A DNA stretch of 28,883 nt from a virus, in IMG/VR virus record IMGVR_UViG_3300034418_001756, positions 1 through 28,883 of that record. One strand, given 5' to 3'. Below the pieces are notes generated by a model. The model was not told the origin of the DNA. It worked only from the letters and a program-made list of their open reading frames with translations, and did not search any database. Every line of letters starts with the position of its first letter. The first letter of the stretch is position 1. Position numbers and translations under genes: made by a program. Positions 8,525-14,665 of the stretch are shown one piece after another.

Positions 8525-8551
8525 ACTTTTTTCTTTTGTTTTGTTTGTCAG

Positions 8552-8589
8552 CCGTCGTTTAGCAGCTTTGCTACTCGGCGGTTTTTTTT
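8552..8589 (+). terminator. Strong two-level terminator closing the tail operon
   Basis: Outer stem CCGTCG (8552-8557) pairs with CGGCGG (8576-8581, one G:U pair). An inner stem TAGCA/TGCTA has a GCTT loop. Eight T follow (8582-8589). It separates the late tail genes from the early module. Confidence 0.9.
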
Positions 8590-8629
8590 AAATTATTTTT
8601 TTATTTGAAAAATTTTTTTTATTTTTGCG
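8590..8629 (+). promoter_or_regulatory. Early promoter, copy 1 of a duplicated element
   Basis: A 40-base AT-rich block directly after the terminator, containing TATTTTTG (8620-8627, -7 consensus TAnnTTTG). It matches the block at 9811-9850 at 32 of 40 positions without gaps. It lies 21 bases upstream of the HTH gene start at 8651. The TTTG at 8604 is closer to the -7 element (12 bases) than the usual -33 spacing. Confidence 0.7.
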
Positions 8630-8650
8630 TAGAATAAAACTAAAAGAAAT

Positions 8651-8848
8651 ATGTTTGAAAACAACTTCAAAGCCGAAATGAAACGGCTAAATTTAAAGCG
8701 TTATGATGTTTGCAAATTGCTAAATTGCACAATGCCAACATTAAAATCACGTTTACAAAACCCAAAAACCTTTACAATTAAAGAAGTGCAAATTTTACAA
8801 GGCGCTGAATTTAATTTGCAAGGAATAGAATTAACCTTAAATTTTTAA
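8651..8848 (+). CDS. Small HTH protein, likely phage regulator
   Basis: 65 aa. The sequence (NNFKAEMKRLNLKRYDVCKL, then LNCTMPTLKSRLQNPKTFTI) has the spacing of a helix-turn-helix of the Cro/XRE type: a first helix with K-R-L-x-L, the recognition helix near residues 28-38, then a helix EVQILQGAEF. It is the first gene of an early transcript, directly behind a promoter, which suits a regulator of early genes. Many Bacteroidota phages carry similar short HTH proteins ahead of the recombination genes. Its operator is unknown; the duplicated promoter blocks at 8590 and 9811 are candidates. Confidence 0.65.
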   Translation: MFENNFKAEMKRLNLKRYDVCKLLNCTMPTLKSRLQNPKTFTIKEVQILQGAEFNLQGIELTLNF

Positions 8849-8854
8849 ATTTTT

Positions 8855-9478
8855 ATGAAAGAATTAAAACAAATTCAACAGGAATTAAAAAAAGAAATAC
8901 CCTACAAGTGGAGGGTGCAAAGTTTTAGTAAGCATAAGCCCCAGGCAACTTGCGTGGCTTATATTGATAGTCGAGACGTTCAAGATGTTCTTGATAAACA
9001 TTGTATTTGGTCAGATAGGTATTATTCCGTAAATGGTATGCTTTTTTGTGAGATTACAATTTATGCAGATGGTATTGAGTATAAAAGATCTGACGCCGGA
9101 AGTGAAAGTAACGTTGAAGCACAAAAAGGTCAAAGCTCAGACGCTTTTAAAAGGGCAGCAGTTAAATTCGGCATTGGTAGATTTTTGTATTCTAAAAAAA
9201 TGGTTTACTTAAAGGCGGATGCAGTAAAGACTTCAAATAATTATCCAAATGTTGTTGATAATAATGGTCAAAAGGTTTGGGATATAACAAAGCATATTAA
9301 TCAGCTTAACAATCAGCCAACTCAACCGGCGCCAACTGACGACAGAAAATGGCTAACAGAATCGCAATTCAATGCAACATTGAAAGCCACAAAAGAACAA
9401 GCCGAACAAGTTTTAAAAACTTTTAAAATGAAAAAGGTTTATAAGGATCAAATAGTAAATAAGTTTAATTTAAAATAG
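8855..9478 (+). CDS. Rad52/22-like single-strand annealing protein
   Basis: 207 aa. The conserved Rad52/Rad22-type core spans about residues 30-115: YIDSRDVQDVLDKH, then W-S-D and a beta hairpin (LFCEITIYADGIEYKRSDAG), then the hallmark helix pair with small and basic residues (EAQKGQSSDAFKRAAVKFGI, GRFLY). Such proteins form rings that anneal single-stranded DNA in phage recombination, working with a 5'-3' exonuclease. Here an SSB-like protein follows at once and a RecE-like exonuclease lies at 10329, so the set forms a complete recombination module. The C-terminal 60 residues are a linker and a basic helix, possibly a partner-binding region. Confidence 0.85.
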   Translation: MKELKQIQQELKKEIPYKWRVQSFSKHKPQATCVAYIDSRDVQDVLDKHCIWSDRYYSVNGMLFCEITIYADGIEYKRSDAGSESNVEAQKGQSSDAFKRAAVKFGIGRFLYSKKMVYLKADAVKTSNNYPNVVDNNGQKVWDITKHINQLNNQPTQPAPTDDRKWLTESQFNATLKATKEQAEQVLKTFKMKKVYKDQIVNKFNLK

Positions 9479-9485
9479 TAAAACA

Positions 9486-9755
9486 ATGAGTAAAGAAACA
9501 ATCTACTGTGGAGGCGGTAAACAAGTAAAGGGAGAGTTTGGAACTTTTAGAGCCGTAACAATTAATCTCTCAAATCTACCTGAAGAACATATTTTTGAAT
9601 ATGAGGGTAAAAAGTACATAAAGCTAAATATTAGCGATAAAAAAGAGGCGGATCAATACGGAAAAGACGTTTCTGTTTCTGTGAATACCTGGAAGCCTGA
9701 GGCCCAAACTGAGCAAGAGGCACCAAGTCAGCCAAAAAATGATTTGCCTTTTTAG
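9486..9755 (+). CDS. Small SSB-like accessory protein with NDLPF tip
   Basis: 89 aa, seven bases after the Rad52-like gene and ended by a terminator. The N-terminal 65 residues are a small beta-rich domain (YCGGGKQVKGEFGTFRAVTI, then FEYEGKKYIKLNISDKKEAD). A Gln/Pro/Glu-rich linker leads to the end PKNDLPF. Bacterial SSB proteins end in a similar acidic-Pro-Phe tip (for example DDIPF) that docks repair and replication partners. The tip and the position suggest a single-stranded-DNA-associated protein or a mimic that recruits host partners. The domain is shorter than a usual OB fold, so direct DNA binding is not proven. Confidence 0.6.
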   Translation: MSKETIYCGGGKQVKGEFGTFRAVTINLSNLPEEHIFEYEGKKYIKLNISDKKEADQYGKDVSVSVNTWKPEAQTEQEAPSQPKNDLPF

Positions 9756-9774
9756 GTAATTGACAAACAAAAAG

Positions 9775-9808
9775 AAAAAGCGGTTTCAAATTGGAATCGC
9801 TTTTTTTT
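9775..9808 (+). terminator. Rho-independent terminator after the SSB-like gene
   Basis: AAAAAGCGGTTTC (9775-9787) pairs with GGAATCGC and the T run (9793-9808) across the loop AAATT, with two wobble pairs. The A-tract and T-tract extend the stem. Copy 2 of the early promoter block follows immediately. Confidence 0.85.
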
Positions 9809-9810
9809 AT

Positions 9811-9850
9811 AAATTATTTTTTTAATTGAAAGTATTTTTTTAATTTAGGC
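9811..9850 (+). promoter_or_regulatory. Early promoter, copy 2 of a duplicated element
   Basis: 40 bases matching 8590-8629 at 32 positions, with TAATTTAG (9841-9848) in place of TATTTTTG. Both copies sit just after a terminator and 20-30 bases before a start codon, so they look like two promoters of one regulon driving the two halves of the early module. Confidence 0.65.
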
Positions 9851-9876
9851 GAATATTAACAATAAATTTTAAAAAA

Positions 9877-9996
9877 GTGGAAAACAAACTTATTGAATTT
9901 TTAACAATGCAAGTTGAGGCATTACGACAACAAAACGAAAAACTTCAACAAATTTTAAAAGAACAAACAGATTACATCTGCGAAAATAATTTATAA
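9877..9996 (+). CDS. Microprotein, coiled-coil, GTG start
   Basis: 39 aa with a GTG start (VENKLIEFLTMQVEALRQQN), the first frame after promoter copy 2. It is one amphipathic Gln/Leu-rich helix with heptad spacing (L, L, L, I) and a short end, CENNL. It ends three bases before the next ATG at 10000, and the tight packing supports real translation. Function is unknown; dimer formation is likely from the heptads. Confidence 0.45.
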   Translation: MENKLIEFLTMQVEALRQQNEKLQQILKEQTDYICENNL

Positions 9997-9999
9997 ATT

Positions 10000-10197
10000 A
10001 TGGCAAAGTATCAATTACGCATTGAAAGTGACTGCGGTCAGCGTGAGACTTTCACAAGTGGGGAAACAGTCAAAGAATGTATTGACAAATTAAAAGACTA
10101 TCACACCTTTGGGGAATTTGAGAGAAACTTTTTCACAAAAAAGGGTGAAGAAAGATTAAACAAAGAGTTGAATAGTGGATGGTACATTAACCTTTAA
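10000..10197 (+). CDS. Small hypothetical early protein
   Basis: 65 aa, soluble and charged (QLRIESDCGQRETFTSGETV, then KDYHTFGEFERNFFTKKGEE). No motif was recognised. It lies in the tightly packed early operon, three bases after the preceding stop, and is followed by another microgene 12 bases on. The single Cys and the beta-alpha pattern give no function. Confidence 0.55.
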   Translation: MAKYQLRIESDCGQRETFTSGETVKECIDKLKDYHTFGEFERNFFTKKGEERLNKELNSGWYINL

Positions 10198-10209
10198 AAA
10201 CAAATAGAT

Positions 10210-10326
10210 ATGGAAATAGTAGGTTTATATGAATTTAATGACGTATATCAAGTTATAGACGAAAATACAACCGTATTGTTTCAAGGTAGTAAATTAGATT
10301 GTATTAAATATATAGAAAACAAATAG
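10210..10326 (+). CDS. Microprotein of the early operon
   Basis: 38 aa (MEIVGLYEFNDVYQVIDENT ...). It is preceded by the 15-base block AAACAAATAGATATG (10198-10212), repeated exactly at 10317-10331 in front of the next gene, so both starts share one context. The first copy includes the end of the previous gene region and the second includes this gene's stop (TAG). It looks like a small beta hairpin plus helix; function unknown. Confidence 0.5.
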   Translation: MEIVGLYEFNDVYQVIDENTTVLFQGSKLDCIKYIENK

Positions 10327-10328
10327 AT

Positions 10329-11111
10329 ATGCAAACAAAACAAAAAGAAATAAAAGCGTTATTTGATAGTAATGAAAAATATCATTCATCACCTGGAATA
10401 AGCGCTTCAGGTTTAAAAAAAATATTTGAAAAATCGGTTTATCATTTTATAAATCAAAAGCCTTTTGAATCTTCTGCAATGGCTTTAGGAACTGCGGTGC
10501 ATTGTGCAATGCTAGAACCGGAATTGTATTACAAAGATTTTCACGTTTTACCAAAAATAGATAGAAGAACAACTCCAGGAAAAAAACAATATGCTATTGA
10601 AATTGAAAAAGCAGAGGGAAAACAAATTGTTTCCTTTGACGATCACCAAAAAATTACTGCGATTCTTAACAACTTTAGGAATCACGATTTAGCACAAAAA
10701 TATTGCAAAGGCGAAATTGAATTGTCGCATTACTTAGAACACGAGGGTTTGCAAGTTCGTGTAAGGCCTGATTGCCTAAACAAAATTGAAAACTTTATTA
10801 GCGACGTTAAAACTTGCCAAAACAATACGCCAATGGCGTTTAAAAGAGATATTTATAAATACGGCTATCATTTACAATGTGCTTTTTATTCGGATATGTT
10901 AGGAATACCGGCTGAAAATTTTAGATTTATAGCGGTTGAAACTAATTATCCTTTTTCAGTAGAGGTTTACGGATTAAGTGAAGAAATGATTAATCAAGGC
11001 CGCAGAGCTTGGAAAAGAGCGTTTAGCGATTGGAAAATATATAAAGATACCGGAATTATTTCGGGTTACAACTGGAACGAGTTTTCAGAAGATGGAAGTT
11101 TAATATTATAA
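10329..11111 (+). CDS. RecE-like PD-(D/E)XK exonuclease
   Basis: 260 aa. It shows the features of RecE C-terminal/DUF3799-type nucleases in order: SPGISASGLKKI near 21-32, GTAVHCAMLEPE at 54-65, a glutamate in EIELSHY near 129-131, RPD at 146-148, DVKT at 159-162, and YHLQCAFYSDM at 180-190. D148, D159 and K161 are the likely metal and catalytic residues and Q183 the conserved motif-III glutamine. Such enzymes chew the 5' strand of double-stranded ends and hand the 3' strand to an annealing protein, here the Rad52-like protein at 8855. The length fits a phage-size version without the long RecE N-terminus. Confidence 0.85.
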   Translation: MQTKQKEIKALFDSNEKYHSSPGISASGLKKIFEKSVYHFINQKPFESSAMALGTAVHCAMLEPELYYKDFHVLPKIDRRTTPGKKQYAIEIEKAEGKQIVSFDDHQKITAILNNFRNHDLAQKYCKGEIELSHYLEHEGLQVRVRPDCLNKIENFISDVKTCQNNTPMAFKRDIYKYGYHLQCAFYSDMLGIPAENFRFIAVETNYPFSVEVYGLSEEMINQGRRAWKRAFSDWKIYKDTGIISGYNWNEFSEDGSLIL

Positions 11112-11122
11112 AAAAAACAAAA

Positions 11123-11251
11123 ATGAAATTAAAAATTAAAAAATTGGAAACACTTTACGAAATGGCACAAAGAATGGAAAAGCTGCCATTTTTAGACAAA
11201 GAAATTGAATTGCTTTATAGCGTATTAAATAAAATTGAAGAAAAGGAATAG
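11123..11251 (+). CDS. Microprotein of the early operon, helical
   Basis: 42 aa (MKLKIKKLETLYEMAQRMEK ...), 11 bases after the exonuclease gene and three bases before the next start. It is one or two charged amphipathic helices with Leu spacing. No motif was recognised; the context suggests an accessory of the recombination or replication genes. Confidence 0.45.
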   Translation: MKLKIKKLETLYEMAQRMEKLPFLDKEIELLYSVLNKIEEKE

Positions 11252-11254
11252 TAT

Positions 11255-11692
11255 ATGTTAGAGCAATTAGAATTGTTGAGAAATTTAGTTATTAGGCATT
11301 TAAAACAAGATCCAAGGCAAAAAAGTCGTTTGCGTGAGGTTGTAGATGCAAAAAAAATATTTTGCTTAGTTGCTTTTAATGAAGTTAAAGGATTTAGATA
11401 CGTTCAAGTAGGTAAATTTTTAAATATGAATCACGCAACAATAGTTCACCACGTTAAAAGCGCAAAGGACTTGTTAAATTACGATCCTTATTTTAAAGAA
11501 AAATACAAGCTGATTGAAAATAATTTTTTTATGGAAAATCAAGAGGTATTAATAACTGATATTGAAAGCGAAATACACATTTTACTTTTTAGGCTAAATA
11601 AGTTAAAAGAGAAAAGAGAAAAATATTTAGCTAACGAAGAAAAACCTGAAACATTAACCCAACAAAAAAAGCCATTAATATGGATGAACTAG
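11255..11692 (+). CDS. DnaA domain IV-like DNA-binding protein
   Basis: 145 aa. Residues about 35-75 resemble the DnaA C-terminal helix-turn-helix (FCLVAFNEVKGFRYVQVGKF, then MNHATIVHHVKSAKDLL), where NHATIVHH corresponds to the DnaA signature DHSTVxHA. No AAA+ domain precedes it, so this is a stand-alone DNA-binding module. The C-terminal third is a charged helix. It lies between the exonuclease and the replication initiator, so a role in replication start or in its control is likely. A second protein with a similar HTH is at 15042. Confidence 0.65.
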   Translation: MLEQLELLRNLVIRHLKQDPRQKSRLREVVDAKKIFCLVAFNEVKGFRYVQVGKFLNMNHATIVHHVKSAKDLLNYDPYFKEKYKLIENNFFMENQEVLITDIESEIHILLFRLNKLKEKREKYLANEEKPETLTQQKKPLIWMN

Positions 11693-11823
11693 AAGTAAAA
11701 ATAGAACAAACACAAAAAGATTATTACAAAGTAACAATTTACAAAGATGGAAAGTTATTTTTTTCAGAATTAGAACGTTCTGAGATTAGGCACATTATAG
11801 GAGTTTTAGACAATGCAATTTAA
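11680..11823 (+). CDS. Microprotein overlapping the VRR-NUC gene
   Basis: 47 aa (MDELEVKIEQTQKDYYKVTI ...). It starts inside the end of the DnaA-like gene and its stop TAA shares a base with the next ATG (TAATG at 11821-11825), typical of translational coupling. It has a beta hairpin with YKDGK and a C-terminal helix. Function unknown. Confidence 0.5.
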   Translation: MDELEVKIEQTQKDYYKVTIYKDGKLFFSELERSEIRHIIGVLDNAI

Positions 11824-12197
11824 TGGCTAGAGCAAACCCATACCAAAAGTATTTAAAAGGCGAGGATTTACTCCAAAGGGCTGTAATTAATTATATTCAG
11901 ATGCAATATCCGAATGCAATTTTTACGCACCCAATGAACGAGGGTAAAAGATCGCCTTTTGAACAATACAAATTAAAATATCTTGGCACTAAGCCAGGTA
12001 TTCCGGATCTATTAATTTTTACACCAAACGCAAAAAGAAGCGGTTTAGCGATAGAATTAAAATATAAATACAATAAGCCTACCCCAAAGCAAAAAGAATG
12101 GCTTAAATGGCTTAAAAAATGCAATTGGGAGGCTATTTGGTTAAATAACTTTGAAGATTGCAAAGAAACTATTGATAATTATTTTAAAAGCGTATAA
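11823..12197 (+). CDS. VRR-NUC nuclease
   Basis: 124 aa. A compact VRR-NUC-type PD-(D/E)XK nuclease. The pattern has an N-terminal helix with an acidic residue (GEDLLQRAVINYI), then NEGKR at 39-43, GIPD at 59-62, IELK at 77-80, and PKQKEWLKWLKK at 88-99. D62, E78, K80 and Q90 are the expected active-site positions. Viral VRR-NUC proteins act as structure-specific nucleases and often sit among replication genes, as here. The start overlaps the preceding stop by one base. Confidence 0.85.
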   Translation: MARANPYQKYLKGEDLLQRAVINYIQMQYPNAIFTHPMNEGKRSPFEQYKLKYLGTKPGIPDLLIFTPNAKRSGLAIELKYKYNKPTPKQKEWLKWLKKCNWEAIWLNNFEDCKETIDNYFKSV

Positions 12198-12199
12198 AA

Positions 12200-12445
12200 A
12201 TGAAGTACAAAATTATTTATTTTAATCCTGATTTACAAAAGGTAAGGTACACGCAAAGCAAAACAATTGATGAATCAGTAAATTACAATTACATTGGCGA
12301 ATCGACAAGAGTTGAATTTGATTTACTTATTGAGTTGCTTTGGTACAAGTACGAGGATACTGAAATTTCTTTAGAAGATTTTAAAAAGATTTTTGAAGAA
12401 CTAAGAAAATTTTGCGATTCAGTAAAATATCAGCTAAATTTGTAA
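12200..12445 (+). CDS. Small hypothetical protein with promoter for the next gene in its 3' end
   Basis: 81 aa, two bases after the nuclease gene. Acidic; a beta-rich N-terminus (YKIIYFNPDLQKVRY) is followed by helices (FDLLIELLWYKY, LEDFKKIFEELRKF). No family was recognised. The last 35 bases carry a full Bacteroidota-type promoter (12411-12442) that would drive the replication initiator, so this gene may close one transcript and overlap the start of another. Confidence 0.55.
   Translation: MKYKIIYFNPDLQKVRYTQSKTIDESVNYNYIGESTRVEFDLLIELLWYKYEDTEISLEDFKKIFEELRKFCDSVKYQLNL
12411..12442 (+). promoter_or_regulatory. Bacteroidota-type promoter for the replication initiator
   Basis: TTTG (12411-12414), 20 bases, then TAAATTTG (12435-12442): both boxes and the spacing fit the -33/-7 consensus TTTG / TAnnTTTG. 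The initiator ATG lies 18 bases downstream at 12460. Confidence 0.75.
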
Positions 12446-12459
12446 AAATTTTTTTGAAA

Positions 12460-13350
12460 ATGGAAAACAAAAAAAACTATTATGCCGTAATACCGGCAGA
12501 GGTCAGATACGCTAAAAATTTAAAAGCAAACGAAAAGTTAATGTACGGCGAATTGACCGCCTTGGCAAATGAAAAAGGCTATTGCTTCGCCTCTAATGAC
12601 TATTTTTCTCAACTCTATAATGTTTCAAAATCTACCGTTTCAAGATGGATTGCAAACCTGGATCGAAATAAATTTATAAAGTTAAAAATGATTTATGAAA
12701 AAGGTACAAAACAGATTAAAGAGCGTAGAATTTATATTTCTACCCTATTGACAAAAAACGCAATACCTATTGACGAAAAAGTCAATACCCCTATTGACGA
12801 AAAGCGCAAGGTTATATATACATATAACAATAATAATAATATAAAAAAGAATAATGTACAAAATGTAAAAGCGCCAATATTTGATGAAGTTACTATTAAG
12901 GCGTTTCCACATTTTATAAGTCTTTTTCCTTTAAATTATAGACCGAAAACAGAAACACAAAAAAATAAATGGCTAGACTGTTTGAATAAAATTCAGCGCA
13001 TAGATAAATACAATTTACGAGATGTTTACAACGTGGCAAAAGATTTAAGAAATGACCAATTTTGGTCAAAAAACTTTTTAAGCATTTTAAAACTCAGAAA
13101 CACAGATAAAAACGGGATTAAGTATATTGATCGTTTTATGGAGGATTATCGTTCTAAGACTAAGCCAATAGGCTACAATAAAATAAAAGGGATTGTTGAA
13201 TATTATATTTATACCTCTCCGGCAACTGGACAAAAAGAATTAGGCGCAAAAACAAAAGGCGGTGAATTATATGAGTTTAATATTAAACAAACATTACAAA
13301 CAAACGAGTTCCAGGAACTTAAAAAATACGTTATAAATGGCAATAAGTAA
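12460..13350 (+). CDS. Phage replication initiator with N-terminal HTH
   Basis: 296 aa from the ATG at 12460; the frame also opens at 12412, but that start lies inside the promoter. The N-terminal domain reads as a winged HTH of the phage replisome organiser type (VIPAEVRYAKNLKANEKLMY, then FSQLYNVSKSTVSRWIANLD at about 49-68). A low-complexity Asn/Lys linker at about 120-136 separates it from a C-terminal domain with NKWLDCLNKIQRIDKYNL and a RFMEDY motif near 230. The linker is encoded by an AT-rich stretch preceded by three DNA repeats, as in phages whose origin lies inside the initiator gene. No helicase or primase gene was recognised in the window. Confidence 0.75.
   Translation: MENKKNYYAVIPAEVRYAKNLKANEKLMYGELTALANEKGYCFASNDYFSQLYNVSKSTVSRWIANLDRNKFIKLKMIYEKGTKQIKERRIYISTLLTKNAIPIDEKVNTPIDEKRKVIYTYNNNNNIKKNNVQNVKAPIFDEVTIKAFPHFISLFPLNYRPKTETQKNKWLDCLNKIQRIDKYNLRDVYNVAKDLRNDQFWSKNFLSILKLRNTDKNGIKYIDRFMEDYRSKTKPIGYNKIKGIVEYYIYTSPATGQKELGAKTKGGELYEFNIKQTLQTNEFQELKKYVINGNK
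12741..12809 (+). repeat. Three tandem iteron-like repeats inside the initiator gene
   Basis: Units at 12741-12763, 12764-12785 and 12786-12809 (23, 22 and 24 bases) share TACC, zero to two C, TATTGAC, then G or A, A-rich, and a (C/T)GC/TC-AA end. The first unit is read in a different codon frame (CTA TTG ACA) from the other two (CCT ATT GAC). DNA rather than protein sequence is therefore conserved. Confidence 0.8.
12810..12870 (+). other. AT-rich candidate DNA unwinding element of a replication origin
   Basis: About 60 bases that are almost all A and T follow the iterons. They start with the inverted repeat GTTATAT/ATATAAC (12811-12828) and continue into AAT repeats. Iterons plus an adjacent AT-rich stretch within the initiator gene is the layout of lambda-type origins. 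Confidence 0.6.
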
Positions 13351-13762
13351 ATGCTTATCCAAATGGCGTGAATCTGATTTGTTTGAATGGTTATCAGAAA
13401 ACTATTATAATTTATTAGTTGATACAAGTAAAAATTTTTCAAAATCTGATTGTTACGATATTGAAACAAAAAACAGAATCGAACTTAAATGCAGAGCTGC
13501 TCATTATGACAAACTAATTATTGAAAAACCTAAATACGAATATTTAATAAAAGAATCAAAAAAGTATGGCGACGTTCCAATTTACATAAATAGCACACCG
13601 AAAGGAATTTATTTATTTAATTTAAAGGATCTAAAGTTAGAATGGTTTAAAAAACCTCTACCAAAAACAACAGAGTTTAAAAACAATAATTATATTAGTA
13701 AGGAAATAGCGACAATAAATATTAATAAATCAAAACAATTAAAGTGGAATGATAAAAATTAA
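13337..13762 (+). CDS. Small PD-(D/E)XK-type nuclease-like protein
   Basis: 141 aa, overlapping the initiator stop by 14 bases. Residues about 34-53 carry FSKSDCYDIETKNRIELKCR, in which an acidic residue (D38 or D41) and E49-L-K51 make a PD-(D/E)XK core. Helices and a beta hairpin (YEYLIKESKKYGDVPIYINS) follow. The small size and the place at the end of the replication operon fit a resolvase-like or structure-specific endonuclease, or a restriction-type fold. It ends in a basic tail. The exact substrate cannot be read from the sequence. Confidence 0.6.
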   Translation: MAISKCLSKWRESDLFEWLSENYYNLLVDTSKNFSKSDCYDIETKNRIELKCRAAHYDKLIIEKPKYEYLIKESKKYGDVPIYINSTPKGIYLFNLKDLKLEWFKKPLPKTTEFKNNNYISKEIATININKSKQLKWNDKN

Positions 13763-13883
13763 TTATGATACAATTTTAGGATTTACTGATTGGTTTTTTC
13801 CTAAAAAATATAAAACGCCTTTACCAAAACAAGAAACAAGAATTAAAAACAAAAAAAAACGTAAAAAATGGAAGAAACATTAA
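13749..13883 (+). CDS. Basic microprotein
   Basis: 44 aa (MIKINYDTILGFTDWFFPKK ...), overlapping the nuclease stop and the next start. The end is a run of Lys/Arg (IKNKKKRKKWKKH), which would bind nucleic acid non-specifically. It is weakly supported on its own; overlaps on both sides suggest coupling. Confidence 0.4.
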   Translation: MIKINYDTILGFTDWFFPKKYKTPLPKQETRIKNKKKRKKWKKH

Positions 13884-14029
13884 AAGAAATTCAAAATTAC
13901 ATTGAAGTAAATTATCCTGATGACTGGTTTTTGCCAGGTAAATTAGAAATTTTAAAGCTTAAATTTTTAGCAGAATTAAAGCAACAAAAAATTAATCAGT
14001 TAAAAAAAGAAATATTAGAGTTAAAATAA
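13868..14029 (+). CDS. Microprotein, helical, last gene of the left-hand composition type
   Basis: 53 aa (MEETLKEIQNYIEVNYPDDW ...). It reads as two helices with a coiled-coil-like end rich in K, L and E. It ends eight bases before the methyltransferase start. It is the last gene before base usage changes to the pattern of the right-hand part of the window. Function unknown. Confidence 0.5.
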   Translation: MEETLKEIQNYIEVNYPDDWFLPGKLEILKLKFLAELKQQKINQLKKEILELK

Positions 14030-14037
14030 TAAAAAAA

Positions 14038-14664
14038 ATGAAAATAACAAACGAAGACAATATGGAGTTAATGGCAAGGTATGAAGATAACTACTTTGAC
14101 CTTGCTATTGTAGATCCGCCTTATGGTATAGGTATTGATGGGCAAAAAGAAAGTAAAAAAGGTAAAAAATCTGATAGAAAATATCATAAACAAAAACAAT
14201 GGGATAGCGCAATACCAAACAAAGAGTATTTTAAGGAATTGCAAAGGGTTTCTAAAAACCAAATTATATGGGGTGCAAATTATTTTGTAGAACACTTGTC
14301 GAAAGGAACAAAAGGGTGGATAGTTTGGTTCAAAGGTCAAATTGGTTTAACAATGAGTGATTGTGAGTTAGCGTATAGTAGTTTTCAAAGAGCAACAAGA
14401 GTAGTAAACATAAATAGAGTAGATTTATTGAAACAAAAAACAATACACCCAACAGAAAAACCCATACGACTTTATCAATGGTTATTAGATAATTATGCAG
14501 AAAAAGGCGATAAGATTTTAGACACTCACTTGGGTTCAGGTTCTATTGCTATTGCTTGTCATAATTTAGGTTATGATTTAACTGCTTGTGAATTAGATAA
14601 AGAGTACTTTGATGCAGCAATGAAAAGAATAAACGAACACAAACAACAAATAAGAATGTTTTAA
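14038..14664 (+). CDS. DNA amino-methyltransferase, beta class (N6-adenine or N4-cytosine)
   Basis: 208 aa. The catalytic motif IV DPPYG lies at residues 26-30, before the SAM-binding motif I (LDTHLGSGS at 161-169); this order defines the beta class. HPTEKP at 137-142 is the usual motif X-type helix lead-in, and ELD at 185-187 binds the SAM ribose. A positively charged stretch (KESKKGKKSDRKYHKQK) follows motif IV. No restriction enzyme gene is next to it, so it is an orphan phage enzyme, likely protecting DNA from host restriction. The target base cannot be decided from DPPY alone, though DPPY is most often found in adenine enzymes. Confidence 0.85.
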   Translation: MKITNEDNMELMARYEDNYFDLAIVDPPYGIGIDGQKESKKGKKSDRKYHKQKQWDSAIPNKEYFKELQRVSKNQIIWGANYFVEHLSKGTKGWIVWFKGQIGLTMSDCELAYSSFQRATRVVNINRVDLLKQKTIHPTEKPIRLYQWLLDNYAEKGDKILDTHLGSGSIAIACHNLGYDLTACELDKEYFDAAMKRINEHKQQIRMF

Positions 14665-14665
14665 T

